Positions 21,272-30,229 of a DNA stretch of 64,000 bases are shown in pieces. Origin of the DNA: Gracilariopsis chorda (Eukaryota > Rhodophyta > Florideophyceae > Gracilariales > Gracilariaceae). The stretch covers positions 32,994-96,993 of the forward strand of contig NBIV01000312.1 in NCBI GenBank assembly GCA_003194525.1. Reading direction: 5' to 3'. Position numbers and translations under genes: made by a program. Position 1 is the stretch's first letter, and each line of letters begins with the position of its first letter. The notes under the pieces were generated by a model that searched no databases, had not been told where the DNA came from, and saw only the letters and a program-made list of their open reading frames with translations.

Positions 21272-23446
21272 ATGTCGAGAAATCCCTCCGATGCGGAGCC
21301 AGTGGTTACGCGTAGTCGCTCCCGCGACAACGCGGACACATCCGAAGTTCGGTTCGTACCCCGTATCCCTATACGGACAAGTTCCAGCCGTACTGGCGCC
21401 GCTTCATCGCGGAATGATACCCCCGACCGGGAACCCCGGAACCTCCTTTTGCCCTCGTTATCACCCCCGCAGGGGAATGCAGCATCGACTCCGGCTGTTG
21501 CCGCAGTGCCCCAGGCACCCCGGCCTGCTTCCGCTGTCGCGGCTTCAAGCCCCCGTGGAACGGGCGATAACACCCCCCAGGGGACTTCCCTGGAATCCCA
21601 GGTCCGCGCTCTGTGGACCGCCCATGACACCCTTGTAGGGGAACTAAAATCCCTCCAAGAGGTGGTCTCGGCAACCCCCGTAAAGGAGGTCGCCGAGGAA
21701 CTCCGTATTTTACGGTCTGACGTCAACTCCGTGTTGGAGAGTTTGGGACAACCCGCCGCCTTCATCGAAGGAGTTGAAGCCCGATTTGATCGGATTGGTG
21801 CCCGCCTGGAGACGCTGGAGCAGTTCGTCCTCATGGACAAACCATCCCCGGATGATCCGGTAAACCAGGCATCGCACAACGACCAGCTTGCTGGGAAGAA
21901 GAAACGCCGTCATCGACGGAAACACCACCGAAAATATTCGGATTCCGATTCTTCGACATCGTCGGACTCATCCCGAAACCATTCGGTTAGCTCGAGCTCC
22001 TCGGACTCCGACTCGGAGGACGAGAAGCGAGGCTACTCCTCCCGCTTGAGGCGGTCATCGGCCACTGAAGGTGTGGTCCGAACCCGCCAGAAGGGGAGAA
22101 GACACCCCGGTCTCCGGGAATTGAAACCGACAAACCCGGATTACCGGAAGCTTTTATCATACCGGTACTACCGGCTCGAAGACTCGTCACTTGGACGTAC
22201 GCCCCGTGGTACGGGAAAGGTGCGAGAATGCATTAAGCGAATGCAGCTCTCGCTCTGCAACCAGTATTTTACTGGAGAGGACCCAGTCCTAGTACTGGAT
22301 TTCCTATCCCGCTTTGTAGCGGAGGCCGATATCCTCCGTATGAATGAGGGACAAGCCTATTTGGCTTTACCGTATTTCTTACGGGGAGTGGCGGAGGACC
22401 AATACACCTCTGTCAGAGGATCTTCTCGCGCCTCCGAGGGAGGAGTTACTTGCTGGCCGGAGGCTGTGCAGTATCTTCTGCGCTCCTACGCCACCAACAC
22501 CGCTATTCAGCAGGCTATCCTCGCTTTGCGAGATACACGCCAGCGTGCTGGAGAGACCGAGACCGATTACTCGGTGGGCCTTAACAAGGCTTTCCACAGA
22601 TGTGGTAACGTATACCCCGCTGGGGAGCGCAGTACCATGTTCATTGATGGTCTTGACCCGGCAATCCGGAGCTTAGTTACCTGTTATCGGGAGGACAAGC
22701 GGAGGATCACCTACCTCGAGCTGGTCCAACACGCCCGAGCGGAAGGGGATGGACTTCGTGCAAGAACTCCGAACAATCGGTCTAAATCCGCCAAGGCGTT
22801 TTTGCTGGAAAGCGAAGCTTCCTCTCTCCCGCTCACCGCGGATGGGAACCCTGGACAGGGATTTGATACCGTGCATTTAGTGCAGGGGGATGGTGTGTCG
22901 ATACCCACCAGTGATTTACCGTCAACGACGGAGATGACCCGTGATACGGGAACGGAAGACCCCGTTTTGTACAGTGGTAACAGTCGGGTTCAACCCCAAC
23001 GACTCCCGTTTTCAAACGGTCAATCCCGTTATCAACGGCCTGGATGGACTGACGCCCGCCCTGCGGTTCGCTTCTCCGATACTCGGAATAATAATCCGCG
23101 TGTCGCGGTGCTGGCTCTCATTTGCCACCTGTGTTATGCCCATGGCCATACCTCTCCTCAGTGTATTTGTTCACTGAAGGATATGGCCAAGGTGGTGGCA
23201 AATTATGAGGCCCTCACTCCAGAGGAGAAACGTTCCGTCCCGACGGCTTCCTACCTCCGTGCTAAAACGGACTTTTCCCACGCCCTACCACAGACCCCGC
23301 GCGCGCGGCAAGCTTCATACACCCCGATTCGGGAGATCACGCAACCATCCGTTGCAACCCCCGCTTATGCGGATAGAAACCCCCGTCAACGGGATGAAGC
23401 AGTCGTTGTCGAGGAAACCAACCCACCGCCGAAGGCGGAAAACTAA
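21272..23446 (+). CDS. gag: E2 gag polyprotein
   Basis: 724 residues, uninterrupted. The N-terminus MSRNPSDAEPVVTRSRS is conserved in E1a and E1b and fixes the start. Residues about 30-120 are Pro/Ala/Ser-rich. About 125-185 is a predicted coiled coil (LESQVRALWTAHDTLVGELK onward). About 210-260 alternates basic and Ser/Asp-rich stretches. The capsid-like core spans about 290-500. A CCHC zinc knuckle, CHLCYAHGHTSPQC (C-x2-C-x4-H-x4-C), lies near residue 620 and would bind genomic RNA. Pol lies in the -1 frame relative to gag, as in lineage 2. Confidence 0.93.
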   Translation: MSRNPSDAEPVVTRSRSRDNADTSEVRFVPRIPIRTSSSRTGAASSRNDTPDREPRNLLLPSLSPPQGNAASTPAVAAVPQAPRPASAVAASSPRGTGDNTPQGTSLESQVRALWTAHDTLVGELKSLQEVVSATPVKEVAEELRILRSDVNSVLESLGQPAAFIEGVEARFDRIGARLETLEQFVLMDKPSPDDPVNQASHNDQLAGKKKRRHRRKHHRKYSDSDSSTSSDSSRNHSVSSSSSDSDSEDEKRGYSSRLRRSSATEGVVRTRQKGRRHPGLRELKPTNPDYRKLLSYRYYRLEDSSLGRTPRGTGKVRECIKRMQLSLCNQYFTGEDPVLVLDFLSRFVAEADILRMNEGQAYLALPYFLRGVAEDQYTSVRGSSRASEGGVTCWPEAVQYLLRSYATNTAIQQAILALRDTRQRAGETETDYSVGLNKAFHRCGNVYPAGERSTMFIDGLDPAIRSLVTCYREDKRRITYLELVQHARAEGDGLRARTPNNRSKSAKAFLLESEASSLPLTADGNPGQGFDTVHLVQGDGVSIPTSDLPSTTEMTRDTGTEDPVLYSGNSRVQPQRLPFSNGQSRYQRPGWTDARPAVRFSDTRNNNPRVAVLALICHLCYAHGHTSPQCICSLKDMAKVVANYEALTPEEKRSVPTASYLRAKTDFSHALPQTPRARQASYTPIREITQPSVATPAYADRNPRQRDEAVVVEETNPPPKAEN

Positions 23447-23463
23447 CTGAGGGAGTCTCCCCT

Positions 23464-24321
23464 TTGGGAGAGGCATCCTCAACAACGAGGCTGTTGGCGC
23501 CCGAGGCGTCCTCGCCTCGCTCCCCGGTGAAAGTCCTCTCGAGGAAAGACACCGCTGACGCGGACTCTGCGCACCTCGGTGTGTTGCGTCGCCCGTGGAT
23601 ACGGAGTAAAAATCCCCGGATCCCCGGTAGAGTCTTGGTCTTGGCCAAGCGCAATTATAAGCTCTATGCCGACCTTGGCCTTGACCCCCAGTTTATGGTG
23701 AGGTTTCTCACGGTCCTGTATACAGGTGCAGGCCCCAACTATGTTGTGGAATCATTGTTACCCCCGCTTGTGCGGTCGCGTATCCGCTCTTACGCGGTCC
23801 CCGAGATTTCGGATGCGAACAACAATCCGTTACAAACGGTGGGCACAGTGGACCTCGTCGTGAGACTTGGTACCTCTGTGGTGAAGTTGGACTTCATCGT
23901 TTGCCGTTCATTGGCAGCACCAGTGATACTGGGATGTGATTACTGCGACAGATTTGTCGACGCAATCAGGCCCCGCCTCAGGCGTGTAGAACTTGACGAC
24001 GGATCGTCGGTTCCGATTGTTCGCCGCCCGCTAAAGCGATCCTCTCGGAAACAAGTTCCGCTCCCTGCTGCGCAGGAACCACCGCCCGCGTCCCGGGAGT
24101 CCACCAAGCTCCGCGTCGCTGCCTCGGTTTCTATACCGGCTGAGTCCCAAGTCTGGGTGCAGGTAAATTCCCGTCAACACGGTCTTCGGGTTATACAAGC
24201 CTCGCCTCGTTGTACGAGAAATCCCAGCTGGCGCTGGCTAATGGAATTGTCTCCATTTCCCCGGATGTTCCTTTCCGGATATTGGTTGCCAACCTTGGCA
24301 AACACCCCCAGTATCTGGTAA
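23464..24321 (+). pseudogene. pol: E2 pol part 1: protease
   Basis: This frame holds the aspartic protease: FLTVLYTGAGPNYV at about residues 78-92, then VILGCDYCDRFVDAI as the second conserved block. The catalytic motif should be DTGAGP, and lineage 2 does have DTGAGP. Here the Asp codon is TAT (Tyr), one base from GAT. Protein similarity leaves this frame near 24200 and continues in the frame opening at 24210, so there is a frameshift. The product would be an inactive protease. Confidence 0.85.
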
Positions 24322-24781
24322 AACACCAAGTAATTGGGAGTGTAACCCCCCATCCTATGGGAATGCTGCCAACAAAGATGACAGCCGCCGATGTACTCGG
24401 AGTTACCACCTCTTCCGAGGAGTTCGCCCCGCCGTCCGAAGACGTCAATTCTAAGGAGGGGGAGGAAACCGCTACTTCAGCGTCGAACATACCGAGTAAC
24501 TCGGAATTGCGAACCACACCTGTTCCACAGGACAATGCTCCATCGAGCAACGACCGGATTGATCCGGAAAAAGCACTTGAAGCGCTGGACTTCAGCCACG
24601 TGCCAGAGTCGCACCGCGACAAACTCCGTATTATGTTACGGTAATTCACCACAATGTGGGATGGCTCGCTTGGCGAGATTAATGCAACGGAACACCGGAT
24701 CGATTTAATCCCCGGTGCGCGACCGGTTGCACAACCCCTTACAGGGCAGGTCCGAAAGCTCGGGAAGAGGAGCAGTCCCAG
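24210..24781 (+). pseudogene. pol: E2 pol part 2: protease to reverse transcriptase linker
   Basis: Frame 3 from 24210 reads VPFRILVANLGKHPQYLVKHQ and ends at a TAA at 24642-24644. The same frame then continues FTTMWDGSLGEINATEHRIDL, the conserved segment just before reverse transcriptase, so the TAA is an internal nonsense codon. Near 24750 the similarity shifts to the frame of the next segment. Confidence 0.8.
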
Positions 24782-27700
24782 GTGGACAAGATGCTCCGCG
24801 CAGGTGTGATTGAGCCCGCTCAATCGCCCTGGGCATCCCCAGTTGTACTGGCTTTAAAGGCTGACGGAACCTGGAGGTTCTGTGTCGACTACCGCCGGCT
24901 CAATGCCGTGACTGTTAGGGACACGTACCCCATCCCTCGTATGGACGAGTGCATTGACTCCCTTGGAGACGCCACCGTGTTCACGGCCCTTGATGCCAAT
25001 TGGGGATATTGGCAAGTACCTGTCAGACAGGAGGATCGCGACAAAACCGCATTCACCTGCCACGCAGGAACGTACCGCTTCAAGCGGATGCCATTTGGGT
25101 TAACCAACGCCCCCGCCACCTTTCAGCGTGCAGTAGATATTCTACTCAACCGCTTTAAGTGGCGGAGTTGTCTGGTCTACCTTGATGATATTATCATCTT
25201 CTCCAACTCGTTGGACGACCATCTCACTCACGTCCGAGACGTGCTGACCGTACTCCGCGATCCGGGAATTACCCTCAAGTTGAGGAAATGCGAGTTTTTC
25301 ACAGATACTGTGAAGTATCTGGGTCACATTATCCGTCCTGGACGGTTAGCGATCGAGAAAGCTCGAGTCAAATCCCTCGTTGAGGCGAAAGAACCCCGTA
25401 CTCAAACGGAACTGCGCTCCTTTCTGGGGCTGGTCAACGTCTATCGACGGTCTATCCCGAACTTTTCGGATACTGCGGCGCCCCTGAACGTGTTGTTGCG
25501 AAAGGGGAACCACCCAAAACTGGGAACATTTACGCCCGAGCAATCGGAAGCTTTTAACTCCTTGAAGGAGGCTGTCACATCAGCACCAATCCTACATCTC
25601 CCAAAACTTGGGTTGCCATACTCCGTAGATACGGACTCGAGCGACTACCAAGTCGGGTGTGCTCTTTTTCAAACCACCCCCGAGGGGGAACGACATCCAA
25701 TTGGTTATTGGTCGCGCTCGCTCAATGTTCATGAGCGGAACTACTCCGTATTGGAGAAAGAGTGCCTCGCCGTCGTATGGGCAATGACCACTCTGCGCCC
25801 CTACCTTATGGGAATTCACTTCACCGTGTACACGGATCATTCCTCATTGAGGTGGTTGATGAATATCTCCGACCCGTCGGGACGCCTCATGCGCTGGAGA
25901 CTCCGCCTCGCGGAATATGACTTTCAAGTCATTTACAAAAAGGGCGCGCAGAACACCCAAGCCGACGCTCTTTCGCGGTTACCCACAAGTGAAGTCCCAT
26001 GTTACATGGCTATAGACCCGGATGATGCGGAATATGCCGTCGAGGCTAGGCCAGAAAACTGGGACGAGGATGCTGATTTTGACGAACTACTCGCATCGCG
26101 AGATGAATCTGAGAACCCGTTACCGGGAAACTTTGTACCGGTATCACCGGAAGAAATGATCCGAGAACAATTTGGCGACCCATTCTGTACGAGGATTCGC
26201 GCCCGTCTTAACGGTGGTGAAGATCTCCCTTTCGGGGTAAACGACAAAGGCTACCTCGTAAGGAAGGTCGAAGCCCGCCCACAGATTGTGGTACCTCATT
26301 CCCTGCAATCGCGGGTGTTACATCTATCACACTACGCCCCCATTGGAGGTCACCCAGGTGGGAGGAAACTCTGCCTAACCCTGCGAAGGGATTTCTATTG
26401 GCCCGCAATGGCGGTGGATTGCTACGCAACTGTGCGGTTTTGTAGCGAATGCGCGAGGAATCGCGTCAAACTCCGCAAAAATGCGAAGAAGATGAAACTA
26501 TTCCCCGCAAGGGCGCCACTCGAGTTTATCGCAATTGATCTTCTCGGACCACTACTCACCACAAAACGTGGAAACAAGTTTCTACTTGTCATCACCGACC
26601 GCTTTTCTAAGCTGGTACGGACTGTCCCTCTTCGGAGGATAACCGCTCTCACGGTGGCCCAGGCTCTGGTGACGCACTGGATTTTTGTCTACGGTCCCCC
26701 TGTGGAGGTGCTCTCCGACAACGGGAAGCAGTTCGTGAGCAAGTTCTTCCAGGATGTTTGTCGCATCCTGGATGTCAAGAACTTGTTCACGACTACTTAC
26801 CACCCCCAGTGTAATGGGCAAGTTGAACGGTTTAACCGGACGTTACTCGCGGCGTTACGTTCCTACGTCGCTGACCACCCAACGAATTGGGATCTCTACG
26901 CTGATGCGGTAACCTACGCGTACAATACGCAGGTACACCGGACTACCGGAGTTTCGCCATTCGAGTTGGTTCTATCTAGAACACCCCCGCCTGTGGCGCT
27001 GGAACCCCAAGCTACCTTGGACAATTTCCCACCTGTGGGTATCTACCGGCAGCAATGGAAGCAATGGCTTTCCAAGCTGGTCCCCGCTGCGCGGAAGTCT
27101 ATGGCACGGGCCCAAGCCGCTTACAAGCGGGATTTTGACGCTCGCTTGCGAGGAAAGACCCCCCCGATTCGGGCAAATAACTACGTCTTCATCAGGAAGG
27201 AGTACTACAACCCGGAACGGGAGAAGCGTCACAAACTCTCGCCTGTGGCGGATGGACCCTTCAAGGTCATCTCTGTTAACACCGACACTGTCGTGGTAGA
27301 GATGGGCGACACGCACGAACGGATTTCCCGTGATCGTGTTGTCCTTGCCCCTCCTCCCTCGTCAGAGGTAGTCCTGGATCCAGGCAACCCCGTTTCTACG
27401 GACTCTGCAACACCGGAACCATCCGGGAGTACTAGACCTATGGTACTACCAAACCCCAGCCGGGGACTCTCAGACCTACCGACTCTGTCGGACTCACCGG
27501 CTCAGCCGGGTAATTCGGGCCCCTCAGCGCCCGCCCCTACCACGTCTGCCCCACTGGCGCGCATCTATACCCGCCAGGCGGGGAATGTTATCCCTTATCC
27601 CGCCGCTCCGTCTAAGGAGGGGGAGGAGAACACTCGTTTTCGAGGAACGATATCGCCGTCGCAACGGGAAACACACCGTAACATACGGAACACTGACCGT

Positions 27701-28459
27701 GGAGCACGGAGTATGTCACGCGACACTAATCCCCCGTTCCCGGGCAGTGCTGTGCAACAGGACCCAGACGCGCAGGCCCCGCAAAAGCGGCAAATACACC
27801 GTTTTTCACGGGAAAACGAGAAGCCTCACTCCAATACCGCAGCAGCGGAAAGGCAATCGCCCAATCCATCCCCGGAGGCATCGCCACAAACGCGGAAAAC
27901 ATACCGTGCTACACGGGAAGTTGAAGCGCAACTACCGCACACCCCTGTCAGGGAAGGATCCCCGACAAGGGAGTATGGTGACGATTGCCCCCAATCCCCT
28001 GAGCAGGGCGATGCCTCGAAGCCGCCGTTGGCGGAAGTCCCCGCGGAAGCGTTTCAATCAGGTCGATCAGACCCGCGCCTTGCGGAGAAGGGGCGCCCAG
28101 ATACGCCGGCCTCACAGGGAAATACCCACACCCCTCTTGGGGAAAAAGGCAGCCAAGCCGCAGTCGAAGCTTTAAGCCCTGGCTCGCAAGCACCGGAAAC
28201 GCCTCCCGTCGTTGACGGAATCGAAGCCCCCGCTACGGGGAATAATTTGCGCCAACCCCCGCAACGCTGCGGCGAAGAACCGAGGAACTCGGGAAAAACG
28301 CACGCCATCGCACGCTCGAGACCGGTCGTACCGGACGCTGCTCCTCCTCATGGAGATGGTGCACCGCGCTTAGCGGCAATTCCCCTGAAAAGGGTGTCAT
28401 CGGCACCTGCCCGGCACCCTCCAAAGGGGAATTTTGACCAAAATACCGGTGTACCGTAG
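24782..28459 (+). CDS. pol: E2 pol part 3: reverse transcriptase, RNase H, integrase
   Basis: 1225 residues open, but cut off upstream by frameshifts and a stop, so translation from the native pol start is blocked. Reverse transcriptase: FCVDYRRLNAV near residue 33 and the catalytic YLDD near 133-136. RNase H: DTDSSDYQVGCALF near 283, ECLAVVW and TDHSSLRWLM. Integrase: a HHCC zinc site (LSHYAPIGGHPGG to CSECARN, about 510-556), then D in AIDLLGP (about 583), D in LSDNGKQF (about 644) and E in GQVERFNRT (about 680). From about 858 to the end is a Pro/Ser/Thr/Arg-rich extension of some 360 residues without recognisable fold, unusually long for a chromovirus. All catalytic residues of these three domains are present. 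Confidence 0.93.
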   Translation: MDKMLRAGVIEPAQSPWASPVVLALKADGTWRFCVDYRRLNAVTVRDTYPIPRMDECIDSLGDATVFTALDANWGYWQVPVRQEDRDKTAFTCHAGTYRFKRMPFGLTNAPATFQRAVDILLNRFKWRSCLVYLDDIIIFSNSLDDHLTHVRDVLTVLRDPGITLKLRKCEFFTDTVKYLGHIIRPGRLAIEKARVKSLVEAKEPRTQTELRSFLGLVNVYRRSIPNFSDTAAPLNVLLRKGNHPKLGTFTPEQSEAFNSLKEAVTSAPILHLPKLGLPYSVDTDSSDYQVGCALFQTTPEGERHPIGYWSRSLNVHERNYSVLEKECLAVVWAMTTLRPYLMGIHFTVYTDHSSLRWLMNISDPSGRLMRWRLRLAEYDFQVIYKKGAQNTQADALSRLPTSEVPCYMAIDPDDAEYAVEARPENWDEDADFDELLASRDESENPLPGNFVPVSPEEMIREQFGDPFCTRIRARLNGGEDLPFGVNDKGYLVRKVEARPQIVVPHSLQSRVLHLSHYAPIGGHPGGRKLCLTLRRDFYWPAMAVDCYATVRFCSECARNRVKLRKNAKKMKLFPARAPLEFIAIDLLGPLLTTKRGNKFLLVITDRFSKLVRTVPLRRITALTVAQALVTHWIFVYGPPVEVLSDNGKQFVSKFFQDVCRILDVKNLFTTTYHPQCNGQVERFNRTLLAALRSYVADHPTNWDLYADAVTYAYNTQVHRTTGVSPFELVLSRTPPPVALEPQATLDNFPPVGIYRQQWKQWLSKLVPAARKSMARAQAAYKRDFDARLRGKTPPIRANNYVFIRKEYYNPEREKRHKLSPVADGPFKVISVNTDTVVVEMGDTHERISRDRVVLAPPPSSEVVLDPGNPVSTDSATPEPSGSTRPMVLPNPSRGLSDLPTLSDSPAQPGNSGPSAPAPTTSAPLARIYTRQAGNVIPYPAAPSKEGEENTRFRGTISPSQRETHRNIRNTDRGARSMSRDTNPPFPGSAVQQDPDAQAPQKRQIHRFSRENEKPHSNTAAAERQSPNPSPEASPQTRKTYRATREVEAQLPHTPVREGSPTREYGDDCPQSPEQGDASKPPLAEVPAEAFQSGRSDPRLAEKGRPDTPASQGNTHTPLGEKGSQAAVEALSPGSQAPETPPVVDGIEAPATGNNLRQPPQRCGEEPRNSGKTHAIARSRPVVPDAAPPHGDGAPRLAAIPLKRVSSAPARHPPKGNFDQNTGVP

Positions 28460-28567
28460 TTAGCCCAAGGCAACCCGTCAGTAGCCGGGGACACCATGGC
28501 ATCGCCGGAACGTATGGTGCAGAGCGCTCGTGCGCCTGGCAGGTAGGCGGTTTGCCACCCAATCACC

Positions 28568-29143
28568 GTGTCGCACGGGACCCCCCAGGGGATTGTGGAA
28601 ATGCCGATCCCGCAGGAGCGGTCATCTTCCCGCAAACTGGCGGTTCGTGAGCTCAACCGCGAAGGCGGAACCCAAGTCCCCCGCCGACTGGCGGTTCGCC
28701 CGCAATACCGCGAAAGCGGAAATGAACCTTCCCCAATGGGGAATGACTTGCCGGTGAAAACCGTGGCACCACACACCCTCCTGAGGGATATCTTCCCGCA
28801 TGAGCAGCGGCCGCTATCACATCGCACGGCAACGCCGGAGTTATCGCCGAACACCCTGCTAAGGGACATCATACCGCACAGCGGGCAGCCCCCGCAAGGA
28901 AGTACAACCACCACCCGGCACGGCCGGCAGGTCTACGAACGAGAGTTCGTAGTAGACCGACTTGTCGGACAGACCTGGGACCAGGATGGTATTCTACAAT
29001 ACCGCGTCCGCTGGTACGGGTATGACCCCAGTGGGGATACGTGGGAGCCAATCGAACACCTCCCACGGTCGCAGGTGCTGCGATACCACCGTCAAACGGG
29101 GACTGCAGCCCCAGCCACGCTGGTTAATGCCCAAGCTGGGTAA
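28568..29143 (+). pseudogene. E2 pol part 4: chromodomain
   Basis: Same frame as the integrase ORF but separated from it by two stops (TAG at 28457-28459 and near 28544). It contains the chromodomain core REFVVDRLVGQ, LQYRVRWYGYDPSGDTWEP and IEHL at about 28936-29075. The listed first codon is GTG and need not be a real start; the segment is most simply the C-terminus of pol. Confidence 0.85.
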
Positions 29144-29385
29144 CGTTGCCGCGCGAGCGGAGAGCGAAAGGAAAGGATAACAAGGCAAGGGCTGTCGAAG
29201 ACGGGGAACTCAAACGAGAATCACCGTTCTAAACGGGAAAGTTTATTTAAGGAAGCAGCTAGCCCCCCACAATACTATACTACAATAGCCGGCTATGCCA
29301 GGAAAGAAGAACCGGAGACGGCGTACGCGCTTTTATCACCCATTTTCGTCTGGGAACCCTGCGCGTCCGCGGTCGTTTTCCCGTC

Positions 29386-29399
29386 TTAGGGGGGGGATA
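29386..29399 (+). other. Polypurine tract of E2
   Basis: TTAGGGGGGGGATA abuts the 3' LTR and would prime plus-strand DNA synthesis. Confidence 0.75.
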
Positions 29400-30224
29400 T
29401 GTAGTGCAACGCCCTCAGGGAGGGATTCTTGGTACTTGAACGCTTTCCCGATATTATCGGTTGTGTAGTGTGTATATGAACTACGCCCCACTATGGTGGA
29501 TATGGACACGTGGGAAACGGTTTTCGGTCAATTGGCGGTTGGCCACAGTAGTGGATGTTGCCACGAAATGTGGAGTATTTTAGTTAATATTATTTATTAT
29601 TTTCACACCCATTTCTGGGAAGCTAGTACTTAGTGCGACGGCGCACTGCCGTCGCACCAGTAAACCTTCCCCAACAAGGGACCCCAACCTGGGGAATTGG
29701 CTCTAGTTGTTGCCGCTTGCGCGCGTACTCTACTCCTCCTTGGAGGGAAACGCCGTAAACCACGGGACATCTAACCCCCTTGCACATCTAAAGAAGCCCA
29801 TCCTTGGGAGTACAATTGTTCCAATCATATTGGTGTTTCGCCCTGTATAGGGATATTGTTACCGGCATCGCCGTTCGTCCCCGTCGCTCCCGCGACTCAC
29901 TTCGCCCTCTTCTTCTCCACTTCGCCCTTCCTTTTTCCCCTTTTTAGGGTAGCACCTCCCGCTATCCGCGGCCCTCGTGTGCGCATCCGCTCACACACCC
30001 CCACTTACGTGGAAACATACCTCTACTGAGGATCACACCCCGCTCACGCGGATACGGATTCTTCGCCTTCACCTCCCTGCGCGAGTCGCGACCGGTGTCC
30101 CTGGTCTTACAAACCGGCTTCGCCGTGACACCTCTGGGAGGGCTCTACCCAACTGAGTTCACCTCGTGAGAGGAAGATCCCGAACGTCTTTCGGTGTTTT
30201 TCCCCTTTGGGGCATTGCACCACA
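29400..30224 (+). repeat. 3' LTR of E2
   Basis: About 99% identical to the 5' LTR. Immediately preceded by a G-rich polypurine tract. Confidence 0.95.
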
Positions 30225-30229
30225 GCTTC

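Larger units (their letters stand above)
20343..30224 (+). mobile_element. Ty3/gypsy chromovirus-like element E2 (lineage 1), full length
   Basis: Two 825-bp LTRs (20343-21167 and 29400-30224) begin TGTAGTGCAAC and end GCACCACA. They are flanked by a perfect 5-bp duplication GCTTC (20338-20342 and 30225-30229). I count about eight substitutions between the LTRs, so the insertion is recent. Internal order: primer-binding site, gag, protease, reverse transcriptase, RNase H, integrase with a long low-complexity tail, chromodomain, polypurine tract. Unlike E1b and lineage 2 it has no antisense ORF. Confidence 0.97.

Noticed and set aside
27585..28914. ORFs of 180-200 codons in other frames of the E2 integrase tail
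   Set aside because: The tail is low-complexity and rich in short hairpins, which opens several frames at once; no conserved counterpart was found.
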